From assembly GCA_965214015.1 (NCBI GenBank), contig CBDCAS010000020.1:186001-250000 (forward strand): a stretch of DNA of 64,000 bases, written 5' to 3'. Origin of the DNA: CBDCAS01 sp965214015 (GTDB taxonomy: Bacteria; Pseudomonadota; Gammaproteobacteria; Coxiellales; Coxiellaceae). Position numbers and translations under genes: made by a program. The notes beneath the pieces were generated by a model that saw only the letters and a list, made by a program, of their open reading frames with translations, was not told where the DNA came from and did not search any database. The first letter of the stretch is position 1. Every line of letters begins with the position of its first letter. Below are positions 19,601 through 30,075 of this stretch, piece after piece.

Positions 19601-22600
19601 ACCCTTTAGGAAGCAGGACAATTTATTATTACACCCCACGTCGTGAGCTTGCCTTTCGCATTGATGCCAATGGTTATGTGACAGAAAATAATTACAATGC
19701 CTTTGGAGAAAAGGTGAGAGTATGCCGCTATAAAAGGCCCATTGAGGCTGAGACATTGAAACAGCTAACAGGAGGTAGGGCAGAGAATGATGTAGTGTTA
19801 CAAAAAGCCCTTCAGGATTTAGCCGATCCCGCGCACGACAGCATTCAGCGCTGGGAGGTAGATCGAGTCAATAATACAATGACCTATACCGATGCTGAAG
19901 CCTTTAAAACGATCACGACAAAAAATGCGTTTGCTGAAGTTGAAAAAAAGCAACAACAGGTGGCTGCACACACTTGGCAGCTTCAGAACACAGACTATGA
20001 TCGCCGAGGTCTTGTAGTAGAAACACAGGTGGATCCAGAGTCGTTGGCATTAAACACTCGAAAAAGTTACGATTTTCAAAAAAAACTGAATACATGGGTA
20101 GCCCCTACAGGGGCAAAAACGACTTATATACGGGATCGGTTAGGCCGTGTTCAATCTCTCATAGATGCCTTAGGACAATGCTCAGAAAAGAGGTGGGATG
20201 CGTTTTCTCGACTGTTAAAGCATACTGATAAAGCAGGTCATGTCACTACCACACACTATGACACTAAAAGGCGATGTCGTACCGAAACCAGCCCCGAAGG
20301 TCGACAATTAACCACAGTCACTACGGTATTTGAACAAACCCAAAGTGTGACTGACAGTAATGGAAGTGTTACTTGCTTTACTTATGAGGCTGGCGGTTTG
20401 CAAACGCAGCAAACCCTAGATGCTTTGGGTTTGAAAATAACCACACAAGATCAGTTTGATTTATGTGGTCGTTGTGAAATACATACAGAACCGAATGGAT
20501 GCCAAACTTATTATATCTATGACTCGGCAGGGCGAGTGCATGCTCATGTAGAAGCACCGAATTCTTTTATAGCCACTACAGTGTTTACCCTGGGACATTT
20601 GGACTTAGAAATAGCGGTCACAAATCCTATTATGGTTCAAAAAACGATTAAAAGAGACCGTCGTGGACAGATTGTAGAAGAGAGAGTGCCTAATCCATCA
20701 GGTACTGATTTTCTCACCCTGCACCATACTAATGGACTAGGTCAGGATACCTTAACATGGCAAGGGGATTCTAAAAAAGCGGATCAGCGTGTAACGCAAC
20801 ACCTCTTTGACAGTGCTCAACGTGAGACTGGAAAAATCATCGATCCGGAGGGATTAAAACTACAAACGCTACATAGATTAGATGCCAATGGTGCTGTTAT
20901 TGTGACACAAGATCCTAATGGCTTTAAAACCCATTCTATTTTGGATGCCTTATCACAAAAACGCTTTACGGTATTACCGAATGGAGGGGTTGTCGGTTAT
21001 GAACTCGATCAGGAAGGTCGCTTAGTGCAACAGAGGGCCTATATAACGCCGGTGGATGTTAACCGAGTGACAGAGAAGACAACTTCTGCAGAAATGCAGG
21101 CATTGGTAGAACCAAATGTGAATGATCGAGTGGTGCATTATCGCTATGATCGTGATGGAAAACAGCGTTATAAAATAGACGCCTTAGGTGCGATTACACA
21201 ATACCACTACGACAGTGCAGGGCATCGAATTGGTAGCTCGTGTTATCAAAAAACAATAGAGACACGAGCTCTTAAAACGAAAGATACCGATGAAATTACA
21301 GCTTGGTTAAAACAAATAAAAAGTCCAACGCGCAGCCATTACAATTTATTAGATGCAGCGGGTCGGGAAGTGATTACCATTGATCCTATGGGAGTTGTCG
21401 TTGAAAAAACGCTTGATGTCCATGGGAATCTCACCAAAGTACATCGCTATGCGATTCCCATTAAAGTGAGTCAATTAAAAGCATTGACGCCAAAGGCCGT
21501 GCGTGCTGTCTTAATATCGAGTCCTGAAGATCGCATCATGCATCAATTATTCGATGTGTTAGATCGTGCGGTCTTTCATATTGATGAAGCAGGTTATGTC
21601 ACCGAAACCGAGTACGATAAGGTGAACCAACCCAAGACGACAACGGTGTATCTTCAACGCTTAGCGCCCTTACCCTCACCGTTAACCCTTTATACAATGC
21701 ACAGGGCAGTACAGAATCTTCCAAAACAACAACGAATGACAATAAATGACTACGATGTCATGCGTCATCGTATTTATTCGAGCAATGCCCTGCATCAAGA
21801 AGAACATTGGAGCTTCAGTGCGTTGGGTGAGTGTCTTACTCATACAGATCGTGCCCAAAATGTCTGGGAAAATAGATTTGATGCAGCAGGGCGTAGAACC
21901 CATGAATTAACTCCAGCGGTAGAAGTGGCTGTAGTAGAAAAAGATGCAGACAATCCTGGACATTTAAAAGCCAAGGAGACGATTAAAGCGCGTTTAATCA
22001 GTGAGAGAGCAGTGGATGCCAATGGCAATACAGTGGCCGCCAGAAAAGGCTACGAAGATCCTAGAAGCCAACAGAAGATGATCGCTTCTGAAATCACATT
22101 TGCTGTGGATGCTCTGAACCACACCATTGGAACGACTATGTGCTCGGTTTTAGTGGAAGATCCTACAAAGGTTTTACGAAAACCTGAAGATCGTTCGGAT
22201 CGACCAGTGACAGTGACCACAAAGCGCCTCATGAATACGTTTGGTCAACCGATAGTCGATATTGATGAAAATGGCCACGCTCATTTTACGGCATACGATA
22301 CTGTAGGACGGATTCAATACCGAGTGCAAGCAAACGGACTTGTCACTGAATTTACCCGTAATGCCTTTGGTGAGGTCAGCACGCTTAGGCAATATGCGAT
22401 TCCCATTTCGTTAGATTTATCGCAATTTATTAAGACAGGGCTCAGTTGTGAGCTAGTGAAAGCGCATATTACTACCTCAGAGGAAGATCGAACCTTAAGC
22501 CAACAGTTTGACAATGCAGGTCGTTTGATAGAGTTGCAACAGTCTGAGGTCTTTGTGACGACTGTGAATGAGAAGGGGGAGGATCCTGAGTTTCAATGCG

Positions 22601-25600
22601 ATTATACCGCACCTGTGATGAAAAAATCGTATAACTCCTTTGGGGAAGTTGTCTGTGAAACTCACTTGCTGGAGGCACGGCACAGTCAATGGGCACACAC
22701 ACGGCAATGGTTTGATCTGCGTGGTAAGTTAATTGCCACCGCAGATGCAGAAGGTGGAGTGACGGTCTTTGCTGTAAATGTCGATGGCCTGCACACCTTG
22801 CGTTATGAATATGCGCAACCTCTAGATCCTGCCAGGCTCATCGCTATGGATTATGCGACCTTATTAAAAACCCTCACCCCTTCAGCCGAGGATCGAGTGA
22901 CAGAAACCGGTTACGATGTGCTGGGCCGTACAATAGAAACACGCTTGAAAAAAGTGGTATTGCAGTCTATTACACTGGATAAACAAGGTGTGCCACATAT
23001 GCAAGATTCCACGCAAGATGTGGTGACCACCTATGACCTCTATGATCTTTTAGATCATGTGACACAGACGAGTTTGCCCAATCAAGCCCAGGTATTGAGT
23101 GAGTACGATGCCTTAGGTCGCATGAGGCTTACCCAAAATGCGCCCCGTCCCGATGCAGATCGTCCAGGTATTGTATTTCTCGAACAAAAGATCATGCTGT
23201 TCACAGCCTTGCATCAGGTCGCCATTGAACGACGTACTGTTAAAGTGAAGGCTCCACAGGTTCCAGAAAAAACAGCCTTAAAGAACGTGCCTGAAGATCA
23301 AATTCGGTTAAAACTATGGGATAATCGTGGATTATGTGTGATTCAACAAGACGCTCGTGGCAATCCGAGTGCACAAACCTACACAGCCACCCACTTACCA
23401 GCGCGTCGTATACAGTGGGTCACTGGATGGAATACAAATGCCAGTGCTCGTCAATTACAGTCATCAGAAGATGTGATGCAAACGCTTCGTTTGTATGAAC
23501 TCAAAAAATCGTATGATAAGACAGATCGTCTGAGCGCAACGTGTGAATCTCAGGTGATGACAGGGACCTCCCTCATGACTTATTATCGGCGTAACCTCTT
23601 TGGCGATGTGACCGGAATCAGTGAAGATAATAACACTTGGGTGATCGAACAGCGTTACGATCGTGTAGGTAGAGTATGGTATAACGACACTGATCGAGGG
23701 ATTCCCAGCCTCCAATTTATGAATGCCAAAGGGGAGCAAACCGGTCAATTGCGCTCGCTCACACAAGATTTAGGGAAGATCCAATACCATCAATTGCCCC
23801 AAGCGATCCTCACCCCCCCAAGTGATGGGCAACACATAGGACTTGTGTTAAATAACAAGGGGCAGATAAAGACACAATATTTACCCCAATTTCGGCATTT
23901 AAAAGGCGACAGCCCTGAGCCGTTGCATACAGCGATTTCCATTGGGGCCTCAGAATTTGGTTCCTACAGTTTAAGTTGGCCCATGAATCCTCATGCCCTG
24001 ATGGAGGCGCGGCTGATTTTAAATCGGGGTACAGAGCCCTTGACTGAGATTTTTCTAACACCAACGACAAATACCACTCAAGATAAATGGGGTGTTGATG
24101 TCTCGCATTTAATCGCTGATCGCTATCACTTTACCCTGTTGTATTATTTTAAAGAACCCGATCCTCAAGATCCGACACGGTATCGCACCAATTTTAATCC
24201 GTGTCAGGGGGCTTCGGGTACCTTGGTACTAGATACAAAAAATCTCCAAGGATCAGAACAGCTTGTTGGAAAAATGATTGATGAAGAAACGCTATTAGTG
24301 ACTGGAAAAACAGAGGGTGTGCAAGGCGTTGCCTTAGTGCAGCATAATAAGATCGTTGCTAAAGCAGGGCTGACACTCACAGAAATCCCAGGTCGCTTTG
24401 TAGTAAGATTATCAGATCAAAAGTCAGGAACCTATGATGTTCAAGCCATTAAAAGCAGTGAAGCAATTGGGCAAGCTTTTCGCGTAGGACACACTGATCC
24501 CAGTGGGCGCCAACTACGACTTGTGCGCACTCAAGTGTCTTATGCAGTGGACATACTAACCCGCCAAGGGTGGATTCAGTGGTCAGGGGCTCCGCCTGGA
24601 TTTCATACCTTGCAGGGAGAATATGGGTACTCAGAGTATGTGTCTGAACATGTTTTCAAAGGTTACACCTTGATGAAAGTTCAAAAAGCCTCTACTGAGT
24701 TGGGGAAGCTCGACTTTAGTCAACCTATTAATAGCTTGCCGGTAACGTGTACCTTGTATGGCTTGGGTGAGTCAGGAAAAAAATGGTTCATTGGTGAAGC
24801 TGCTAATTCAGAATTACCTAAAGAGATGACGGCCATTCCTTCCTACTTGTATTTTTATCCTGCGCCGGAGGATAAGAAGCCGGAGTTACTCATTGTAATA
24901 GATCCCAGCACGCAACAAGTCAAAGGTAGCTTAGGGCTCATGCAGTGGGCTAATGGCTGGTATCGTGCCGAGGTTTCTCAATTAATGAATGTAGCGCAGT
25001 ATCAATTTCAAGCGGCCAGTTTAGGGGCTCCCGACCCTGAACAGAAGGTCGCTCAACAGGTGGATGTTTTTGCAGAAGATCTGCTTGCGAGCCCTTCCTC
25101 ATCCTCTTCGATGCAAGTGCGCACCTTTTCAATTCCAGACTTTACTTTAAAAACGATCCTCTATAAGGGACATCATTATACACAATTTAATTGGCGCGCG
25201 CCTAAAGGTGGTTTTTACCGTCAGCCGTTTCATATTAACTATCAGTGCGACACCAGCACACAAAAGGATGTAGAAGTAATCACTCATGTGGGTCATGCCT
25301 TTAAATTTCCGTATTATCCAGGGGGATCTCGATTTGGATCCGCCGGTATTTATTGGGCAAGCTATGAGAATATAGAAATTGAAGTCTTTAAAGGAGATCC
25401 GACACGAATACCCAGATCCGGTGAGGCCGTGTATGAAATACAAACCTTGTTGATTCATCCCATACCTCCCAATACAGATTGTGTGCAGTTTCGCTATAAA
25501 TTTGATGTTAACGATGATCGCGTTAAAGAAAATAGCGAGTGGCAAAGCCTCCCAGTTATGGTTAAAAAAGATCGTCTAGGGGATGCACGATTATTATCCA

Positions 25601-28600
25601 TTGCTTTAAATAAGATAGACGCTGGAAAATATCCCTTTCAAATGCAGCTCTTGGATGCGGATCAACAACCCATTCCAGTGCCAGATTCAATGCTCAGTGA
25701 AAAACTATATCGCACTCCAGAAGGTTGGTTAGCAGGGCATTTTACACGCGTTGAACACTATGGAGATGTAGTGACCGTAGCGATGCGTGATCAATTTGAA
25801 TGGGCTAAGCCCAAGCGCTCACAAGAGTTAGATCGCTGGGGCAATCCACGCGTTAGTATCGATGCTTTGGGACATCAAACACGCTCTACATTTAATCGAT
25901 GGAATCAGTTGGCCACTCGAACCGAGGTTTGTGCCGATTATGTCGATAAAAAAGGTCACACGCACACAGCTGCACTGACCACCCGATATGGGGTAGATGC
26001 ATTGCATCAATCGATTGGCCTACAAAAACCAAGCGGCAGCGTAAAAGCCACATTACGCAATCCTGCTGGAGATCCTATCAAAATAGTGACGGCCGATGGC
26101 GTGTGGGAAGCGCATAGCGTGGATGGTTTCGGACGCGTGGTCACCCAAAAAACAGCAACGGTAAAAACGGATTTTACCCATGATTGTGAAAATTTAGTGA
26201 CCTCCATAACCGATGGGGAGGGGAACACCACGCACTTTACCTACAATGAGCGCGGACTACGTCAAAGCACTACTAATGCAAATGCAGAGACTACCCGAGA
26301 AGATTACGATGAAAAAGACCGGGTCGTTCGGCGTATTTTACCGGCAGGGCAACTCCATAGTTGGACTTATCACCGTAGTGGCCAAATAGAAATCGAAGAC
26401 AATAAACACGGTCCTGCCTTTCAGATTACCCAGTTCTACCATCCTTTTTTTGGCATCCCTAAAAAGAAAATCGATAAAAGTGGTACTGTATTGTTGTATG
26501 ACGTCAATCGTCATTACCAAACCACAAAAATCACCACTGATCCCAGTACACGAGGACGACATGGTCAACAATACCGTTGGTTACATAAGAGAGTGTTTGA
26601 AACTACACCCGATCAAAATCTAAGCTATGTGTATGACGAAGCGGGGCATCGTATTTGGATTTTAGATATTGGGAACCGCACTTACACTCGCTATCGACAC
26701 GATAGAATAGGTCGGCGCATTGGTGAGCGCTTTTTTATGAACGATGTGAATGTCTATCAAGATACTAATATTGATATTGATTCGCGAGGATTAACCGTCT
26801 GTGTGCAAGACCTGCGTATGCAAGGCGTTTATAGCTATGATGCCAATAAGAACCTGCGTCACGTAGTCGCTACGTATAAACAACAATCTCCTGATTTAGA
26901 CCCACGCAAAGCCGTTGCCCATACTATTGAACATGCAGAGCATTGGTTTGATTATAATGCTGCGGATCTTATGACCATTGATCGTGGTTGTTTAAAGCAA
27001 GGAGTGATCACCATTAAACCTGGGAAAGGGACAGTACTCACCTTTAATTTTGGCGGTCAACGTGAGAGTGAACTCACATTAGATTGCAAAGGTAATCAGT
27101 TATTAAAGACCATTCATTATTTAAACAATGGCTGGGTGAATTCCACCAGGACGATTCGAGCCGGAGGCTTGTTCTCTAGCGCACAATGGGGGTACCAAAA
27201 GGGCACAGGGCGTCGTATTGTGTATCAATTTGTTCATGCGGATCGCTCTGGTAAAACCTATTACACTGATTATGATCCCATTGGTACTGCGAAGGTGTCT
27301 AATGGCTGGATTTCCCATCAAAAAAATACCGTACAACACAGTTCTTCCTTAGGATTACCCGCCTTAGAAAATATTTCAGAAACCCAATACACGCATTATT
27401 TCGAGGAGGGACAATTAGAACGCCAAGTGAGTTACAGTAGTTGGGATGAAAAAAAGAAACGATGGGATCTGACTCAAACACTAGAATCGCATTATATCGG
27501 CTTTGATCAGATGCAATTGTTTTTGGTCAGTGGGGAGCAGGAGATTCCTCAGCGAGACCCCACCTATGGTGAAGTGTTTATTACATACGATGCCAATGGG
27601 CAGCCTCAAAGTGTCAATGGCGATGTGCTGGGTCATGATGGCTTTCGGTGGTTTGCAGTCAATGCCGAAGGACGCGTGGTGTTTAAACGCACTGGAGCGG
27701 GAGAAGAATTTTTTATTTACGATCCTAATGGCATTTCCTATGGTTGGATGGGGGACTTACCCTCTGATCCAACAGGCAGTGATGTGCCAGCAAAGGTGAA
27801 CTTTGCGCCATGGTATCACGCAGTGAGCCGCCATTGGCCCCCTGCTGCACCGCAGTCACTAGTAGCGCATCCAGGAGATACGTTTGAGTCAATTGCAGAA
27901 CAGTTGGGAAGTACTAGCTACGCCTATGAATTAGCCCAAATGAATGGGTATGGACCCGAAGATGCGATTCCCGAAGGCGCTACGATTAGGATTCCATCGA
28001 CAGTTGATTTTAATCGATTTAATCAAGCGGCTCACCCTGTGCCGGTGAACACAGGAGCGATTCTAGGCACATTCTATCCCTATATGCCGATTGCTCCGGC
28101 TCCTCATCCTCATTCATTTTTTTTATTCTTAGGGGAACTTGTGGAGGTTGCGGTGGGTACATTAGTAGCCCTTTTAGTGCCTGAATTGATGCCTACCATT
28201 GGGGGCACATGGGGTCCGATACTGACCGCTATGTTGCGAGGTGCGCTGGTGGCAGGTCTGTCCGATGCGGCTCAACAAAGCGTGGGGATGATTTTAGGAC
28301 TACAGAGTCAATGGAACTGGAAAGAATTAGGCGAACAATTTGAAACAGGATTGATTGCAGGGTTGATACGAGGGGAATTCAATATTGATGAACTTCAGGC
28401 AACCCACGAACCAGGCCTTTCTGCTGAGCTTATCCAAGCCCAGCAGAAGATGCACTATTTACCACAATTGGGCTTGACCTTATTGCGCCAAGAAGTGATT
28501 ACTCTAGGCTCTGATATGGCCCTAAGCGCGTTGGGTCAAAAAAAGAAATTAGACTATCGAGACCTACTCAACGCTGCATGCCAGTCGCTTTTAAAGGTGA

Positions 28601-30063
28601 GCAGTGCGCAAGGATTAGCACATCTTCATCTATCGCTGCCTCTGACACTGTTTTTAGACGATATGCTCAATGGAACCTTAGGAGACTTATTCAGTGCTGC
28701 GGTGTATCATGATAAATTTAATCCCTTGGAGTCGGCAGCACGATCGATGGCCGTTTTTGCAGCACAGAAAGCCGCACAGTCGCTTGAAAAAGCCAAGCAT
28801 CCCAGAAAGGTACAAGAGCCAGAAGAGCCGGCTAGAACAGCGATGATGCAAGACGCTAAAAGTGCAGGGTATGCTCTTAAGCTCCCAGTTGCTTTCATAG
28901 ATGATCCGATAGATATGGCAGAACAGGCGTATGCCACAGGAACTGACTCCAGTGGTGAGCTTCTGCCCAAAGCAGGTCAGCAGGCCGCGAATTCCAGTTT
29001 CTTTGGTCATCAGTCATATGCGGTGACCGTGCCTTTTACTGCTCGACAGCAACAAAAGAATCAAATCAATACAGATGCCTATCAACACAGTTTAAGGCAG
29101 TGGCAGGCCCGTCAAGTACGACAAGCGCACGTGAGTGCTGACAACTCTTCTCTTGGGCATGGGAATTTAGTGAATTCACAAAGAGCGCAAGCACTGACAA
29201 TAAAAGAGGTGCAAGGATGGCTATATACCCTAGCCACTTCGCAATGGGAACAAACAGCATCCCCTTCTACCCGGGTTCATGAGTCCTGGTGGAATACCAT
29301 GAAGTTTGGTCTGTTGGAGAGTCTGCATGAAGAGGCCAATTTAGTGAGGGAGTATGTACAAAAACCTTTATTAGAGGGTTTAGAAAGCACATTGAGCGGT
29401 GTGTCGTACATAGCTGATGAGCTAGCCCCGGTATTCTTAAATACCCCATACACAGTGTCTGAAGGGGCTGCACTTGAAGAGCTTGCTCTAGGGACTGCAC
29501 GCGTAGCTCACTTTTTTGGAGAAACCGCTAAAAGCAGTGCGCTTATACGTAGGATAGGTTTGTTTGGGAGGGGGGAGATAGAGAGTCTAGAAAATTCAGT
29601 AATACGATCACGCGTTTTATCAAATATCGTAGAAACAAAAGTTGGAAATAAAGCAAGCTTTTATAAGATCCATACACTTGCAGTAAAAACTCATAGTTTA
29701 GATGTCAGTACAAGTTTGGATGAAGCTATATTTTGGTCGGGACGTGGTAATAGGGAGTTAGCAGAAAATTTTGCTTCGCTTTATGATTATAATCGCTTAA
29801 CTTTAGAAATGACGCCCGGTGGTCAATACTTAAGTTCATTGGGTTTGTTTGATAAATATCCCGGTAGTCAGGCAATAGTTCCTTGGGAAAGATTGTCGGA
29901 AAAATTTGCACAGGGAGCATCAGGCCGTGTATCAGCTTTTGTTGAAGGTTCTAGACCAGGAAGTGTGTTCAATAGAATTGAATATCCAGCACTTCTTGAA
30001 AATCCAAATATAGAAGAAATTATATACTCTCCAGAATATATAAATAATCTTGTGCCTAAATGA
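16696..30063 (+). CDS. Giant RHS/YD-repeat polymorphic toxin with LysM domain and C-terminal tip
   Basis: A 4455-residue RHS protein, about three times the usual length. YD repeats (YDxxGR-type units) run from about residue 150 to 3680, interrupted at about 2435-3035 by a region without YD units. Then come FIYDPNGISYGWMGD, a LysM domain at about 3724-3767 (HPGDTFESIAEQLG...AQMNGYG...IRIPS), a hydrophobic Gly-rich stretch, and a helical pre-tip core (about 3943-4293) ending in RRIGLFGRG. This RHS-LysM-hydrophobic-tip order is known from large polymorphic toxins of plant- and animal-associated bacteria. The last 162 residues form the tip (FWSGRGN, LEMTPGGQYL, ASGRVSAFVEGS), resembling tips of hemagglutinin-type toxins; its activity I cannot name. 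No signal peptide is seen. The YD region looks richer in GC than its surroundings, while the tip is AT-rich, which suggests separate origins. Confidence 0.95.
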   Translation: MFTQDISVIVSKTLGLRKSSHDFLGDVLATRSLGQANITLFANVDTGNIFLRGPLRRIIERGFTILVGAYYNSQAEKGGWRVSMGRRLEWLKSGDSTQIVLINEEGALLTFVYDVAHKHYVAQGLSGGDEFLCFDKAQKIWTWKHPSSGISEHYGTDGLQKDRCDLAGNTLSYTYDAGRLTQIKGSSGQSIQWDYSENKITVSLHPLTGNLQVLQTYRLDAFGRVIAIEIPVEDGTPYTVHYGYDAKTRALDTISQSDGTCHYLKYTGDLKKPIISQSIDGEKRITQFDFSKGKTAVYSTSLGKSTAVVYTHANGQLIQVDKPTGTRIETVVYQYDSKGRLEKTTYPSSATESRTYNALGLIDSTTDGLGQRTHYHRDPATGVCFSRVQTIQSDQRSKALPTWFVYDEKRQLRYEINAVGTVTRHMYDDQGNRIETRVHLTQAMEVSSQPSDQPIAQSVCESWWQQQPINQTDLIQYIPNALGQIQTETHFAYLDEEGTGIADGSESCISTQWSPFGTWFLRREQRDKDTSFSTVKKWDGLDRCIEITDSEDNKTCFTYAKSSQTVVTADQLLTKTLMDASGRLTTVKRTDLAANTPTRTTLYERDAAGRLYLTIHPDHTKTQTQCDPLGRVILSIDAAHYAQSTTYDEKGRVEAITTMSTPVDPHTGCKTASHVQDRTTTWLYNAADQLRYHIDAFGAVTERVYDEANRCISTTHYYHRLFDSVARTLTNNRLQGLVVDPKKDRKVRFHFDDAGYKIVEQDAEQFVKKSDRDAAGRIKSITWYKNPSDESMVGAEHVFYRDARGQVIAEQDAEHYLTTHTYFSEGLIRHTCRYATQVNGGNTTPTPSSEDHSTAFNYDGLQRETVRIESPLNRQTNHHYDALGRLLVQSQKDTHDSDPRGARTQVKKYDAYGAVIASVDERGAEKIAEIETNSSLSPQEKTQQIAQFWQDHATHHKIDPYGFCVKTTDPLGSRTIYYYTPRRELAFRIDANGYVTENNYNAFGEKVRVCRYKRPIEAETLKQLTGGRAENDVVLQKALQDLADPAHDSIQRWEVDRVNNTMTYTDAEAFKTITTKNAFAEVEKKQQQVAAHTWQLQNTDYDRRGLVVETQVDPESLALNTRKSYDFQKKLNTWVAPTGAKTTYIRDRLGRVQSLIDALGQCSEKRWDAFSRLLKHTDKAGHVTTTHYDTKRRCRTETSPEGRQLTTVTTVFEQTQSVTDSNGSVTCFTYEAGGLQTQQTLDALGLKITTQDQFDLCGRCEIHTEPNGCQTYYIYDSAGRVHAHVEAPNSFIATTVFTLGHLDLEIAVTNPIMVQKTIKRDRRGQIVEERVPNPSGTDFLTLHHTNGLGQDTLTWQGDSKKADQRVTQHLFDSAQRETGKIIDPEGLKLQTLHRLDANGAVIVTQDPNGFKTHSILDALSQKRFTVLPNGGVVGYELDQEGRLVQQRAYITPVDVNRVTEKTTSAEMQALVEPNVNDRVVHYRYDRDGKQRYKIDALGAITQYHYDSAGHRIGSSCYQKTIETRALKTKDTDEITAWLKQIKSPTRSHYNLLDAAGREVITIDPMGVVVEKTLDVHGNLTKVHRYAIPIKVSQLKALTPKAVRAVLISSPEDRIMHQLFDVLDRAVFHIDEAGYVTETEYDKVNQPKTTTVYLQRLAPLPSPLTLYTMHRAVQNLPKQQRMTINDYDVMRHRIYSSNALHQEEHWSFSALGECLTHTDRAQNVWENRFDAAGRRTHELTPAVEVAVVEKDADNPGHLKAKETIKARLISERAVDANGNTVAARKGYEDPRSQQKMIASEITFAVDALNHTIGTTMCSVLVEDPTKVLRKPEDRSDRPVTVTTKRLMNTFGQPIVDIDENGHAHFTAYDTVGRIQYRVQANGLVTEFTRNAFGEVSTLRQYAIPISLDLSQFIKTGLSCELVKAHITTSEEDRTLSQQFDNAGRLIELQQSEVFVTTVNEKGEDPEFQCDYTAPVMKKSYNSFGEVVCETHLLEARHSQWAHTRQWFDLRGKLIATADAEGGVTVFAVNVDGLHTLRYEYAQPLDPARLIAMDYATLLKTLTPSAEDRVTETGYDVLGRTIETRLKKVVLQSITLDKQGVPHMQDSTQDVVTTYDLYDLLDHVTQTSLPNQAQVLSEYDALGRMRLTQNAPRPDADRPGIVFLEQKIMLFTALHQVAIERRTVKVKAPQVPEKTALKNVPEDQIRLKLWDNRGLCVIQQDARGNPSAQTYTATHLPARRIQWVTGWNTNASARQLQSSEDVMQTLRLYELKKSYDKTDRLSATCESQVMTGTSLMTYYRRNLFGDVTGISEDNNTWVIEQRYDRVGRVWYNDTDRGIPSLQFMNAKGEQTGQLRSLTQDLGKIQYHQLPQAILTPPSDGQHIGLVLNNKGQIKTQYLPQFRHLKGDSPEPLHTAISIGASEFGSYSLSWPMNPHALMEARLILNRGTEPLTEIFLTPTTNTTQDKWGVDVSHLIADRYHFTLLYYFKEPDPQDPTRYRTNFNPCQGASGTLVLDTKNLQGSEQLVGKMIDEETLLVTGKTEGVQGVALVQHNKIVAKAGLTLTEIPGRFVVRLSDQKSGTYDVQAIKSSEAIGQAFRVGHTDPSGRQLRLVRTQVSYAVDILTRQGWIQWSGAPPGFHTLQGEYGYSEYVSEHVFKGYTLMKVQKASTELGKLDFSQPINSLPVTCTLYGLGESGKKWFIGEAANSELPKEMTAIPSYLYFYPAPEDKKPELLIVIDPSTQQVKGSLGLMQWANGWYRAEVSQLMNVAQYQFQAASLGAPDPEQKVAQQVDVFAEDLLASPSSSSSMQVRTFSIPDFTLKTILYKGHHYTQFNWRAPKGGFYRQPFHINYQCDTSTQKDVEVITHVGHAFKFPYYPGGSRFGSAGIYWASYENIEIEVFKGDPTRIPRSGEAVYEIQTLLIHPIPPNTDCVQFRYKFDVNDDRVKENSEWQSLPVMVKKDRLGDARLLSIALNKIDAGKYPFQMQLLDADQQPIPVPDSMLSEKLYRTPEGWLAGHFTRVEHYGDVVTVAMRDQFEWAKPKRSQELDRWGNPRVSIDALGHQTRSTFNRWNQLATRTEVCADYVDKKGHTHTAALTTRYGVDALHQSIGLQKPSGSVKATLRNPAGDPIKIVTADGVWEAHSVDGFGRVVTQKTATVKTDFTHDCENLVTSITDGEGNTTHFTYNERGLRQSTTNANAETTREDYDEKDRVVRRILPAGQLHSWTYHRSGQIEIEDNKHGPAFQITQFYHPFFGIPKKKIDKSGTVLLYDVNRHYQTTKITTDPSTRGRHGQQYRWLHKRVFETTPDQNLSYVYDEAGHRIWILDIGNRTYTRYRHDRIGRRIGERFFMNDVNVYQDTNIDIDSRGLTVCVQDLRMQGVYSYDANKNLRHVVATYKQQSPDLDPRKAVAHTIEHAEHWFDYNAADLMTIDRGCLKQGVITIKPGKGTVLTFNFGGQRESELTLDCKGNQLLKTIHYLNNGWVNSTRTIRAGGLFSSAQWGYQKGTGRRIVYQFVHADRSGKTYYTDYDPIGTAKVSNGWISHQKNTVQHSSSLGLPALENISETQYTHYFEEGQLERQVSYSSWDEKKKRWDLTQTLESHYIGFDQMQLFLVSGEQEIPQRDPTYGEVFITYDANGQPQSVNGDVLGHDGFRWFAVNAEGRVVFKRTGAGEEFFIYDPNGISYGWMGDLPSDPTGSDVPAKVNFAPWYHAVSRHWPPAAPQSLVAHPGDTFESIAEQLGSTSYAYELAQMNGYGPEDAIPEGATIRIPSTVDFNRFNQAAHPVPVNTGAILGTFYPYMPIAPAPHPHSFFLFLGELVEVAVGTLVALLVPELMPTIGGTWGPILTAMLRGALVAGLSDAAQQSVGMILGLQSQWNWKELGEQFETGLIAGLIRGEFNIDELQATHEPGLSAELIQAQQKMHYLPQLGLTLLRQEVITLGSDMALSALGQKKKLDYRDLLNAACQSLLKVSSAQGLAHLHLSLPLTLFLDDMLNGTLGDLFSAAVYHDKFNPLESAARSMAVFAAQKAAQSLEKAKHPRKVQEPEEPARTAMMQDAKSAGYALKLPVAFIDDPIDMAEQAYATGTDSSGELLPKAGQQAANSSFFGHQSYAVTVPFTARQQQKNQINTDAYQHSLRQWQARQVRQAHVSADNSSLGHGNLVNSQRAQALTIKEVQGWLYTLATSQWEQTASPSTRVHESWWNTMKFGLLESLHEEANLVREYVQKPLLEGLESTLSGVSYIADELAPVFLNTPYTVSEGAALEELALGTARVAHFFGETAKSSALIRRIGLFGRGEIESLENSVIRSRVLSNIVETKVGNKASFYKIHTLAVKTHSLDVSTSLDEAIFWSGRGNRELAENFASLYDYNRLTLEMTPGGQYLSSLGLFDKYPGSQAIVPWERLSEKFAQGASGRVSAFVEGSRPGSVFNRIEYPALLENPNIEEIIYSPEYINNLVPK
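28524..29576 (+). repeat. RHS pre-tip core, master copy of a five-copy duplicated segment
   Basis: This stretch of the RHS gene recurs at near identity downstream in four shorter pieces: 30362-31104, 31919-32927, 33806-34227 and 36723-37008. The pieces begin at different points of the master (28834, 28568, 29155 and 28524). Three of the four end at the same point, just after the codons for IGLFGR, where a new tip begins. The last is cut short by an IS110 remnant. The common right end marks the tip-exchange junction. Confidence 0.95.
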
Positions 30064-30075
30064 TAAAAGAAAGTT

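Noticed and set aside
28687..29010. Minus-strand frames that recur unchanged opposite each RHS core copy
   Set aside because: They are repeated only because the DNA is duplicated; the plus-strand frame explains the conservation.
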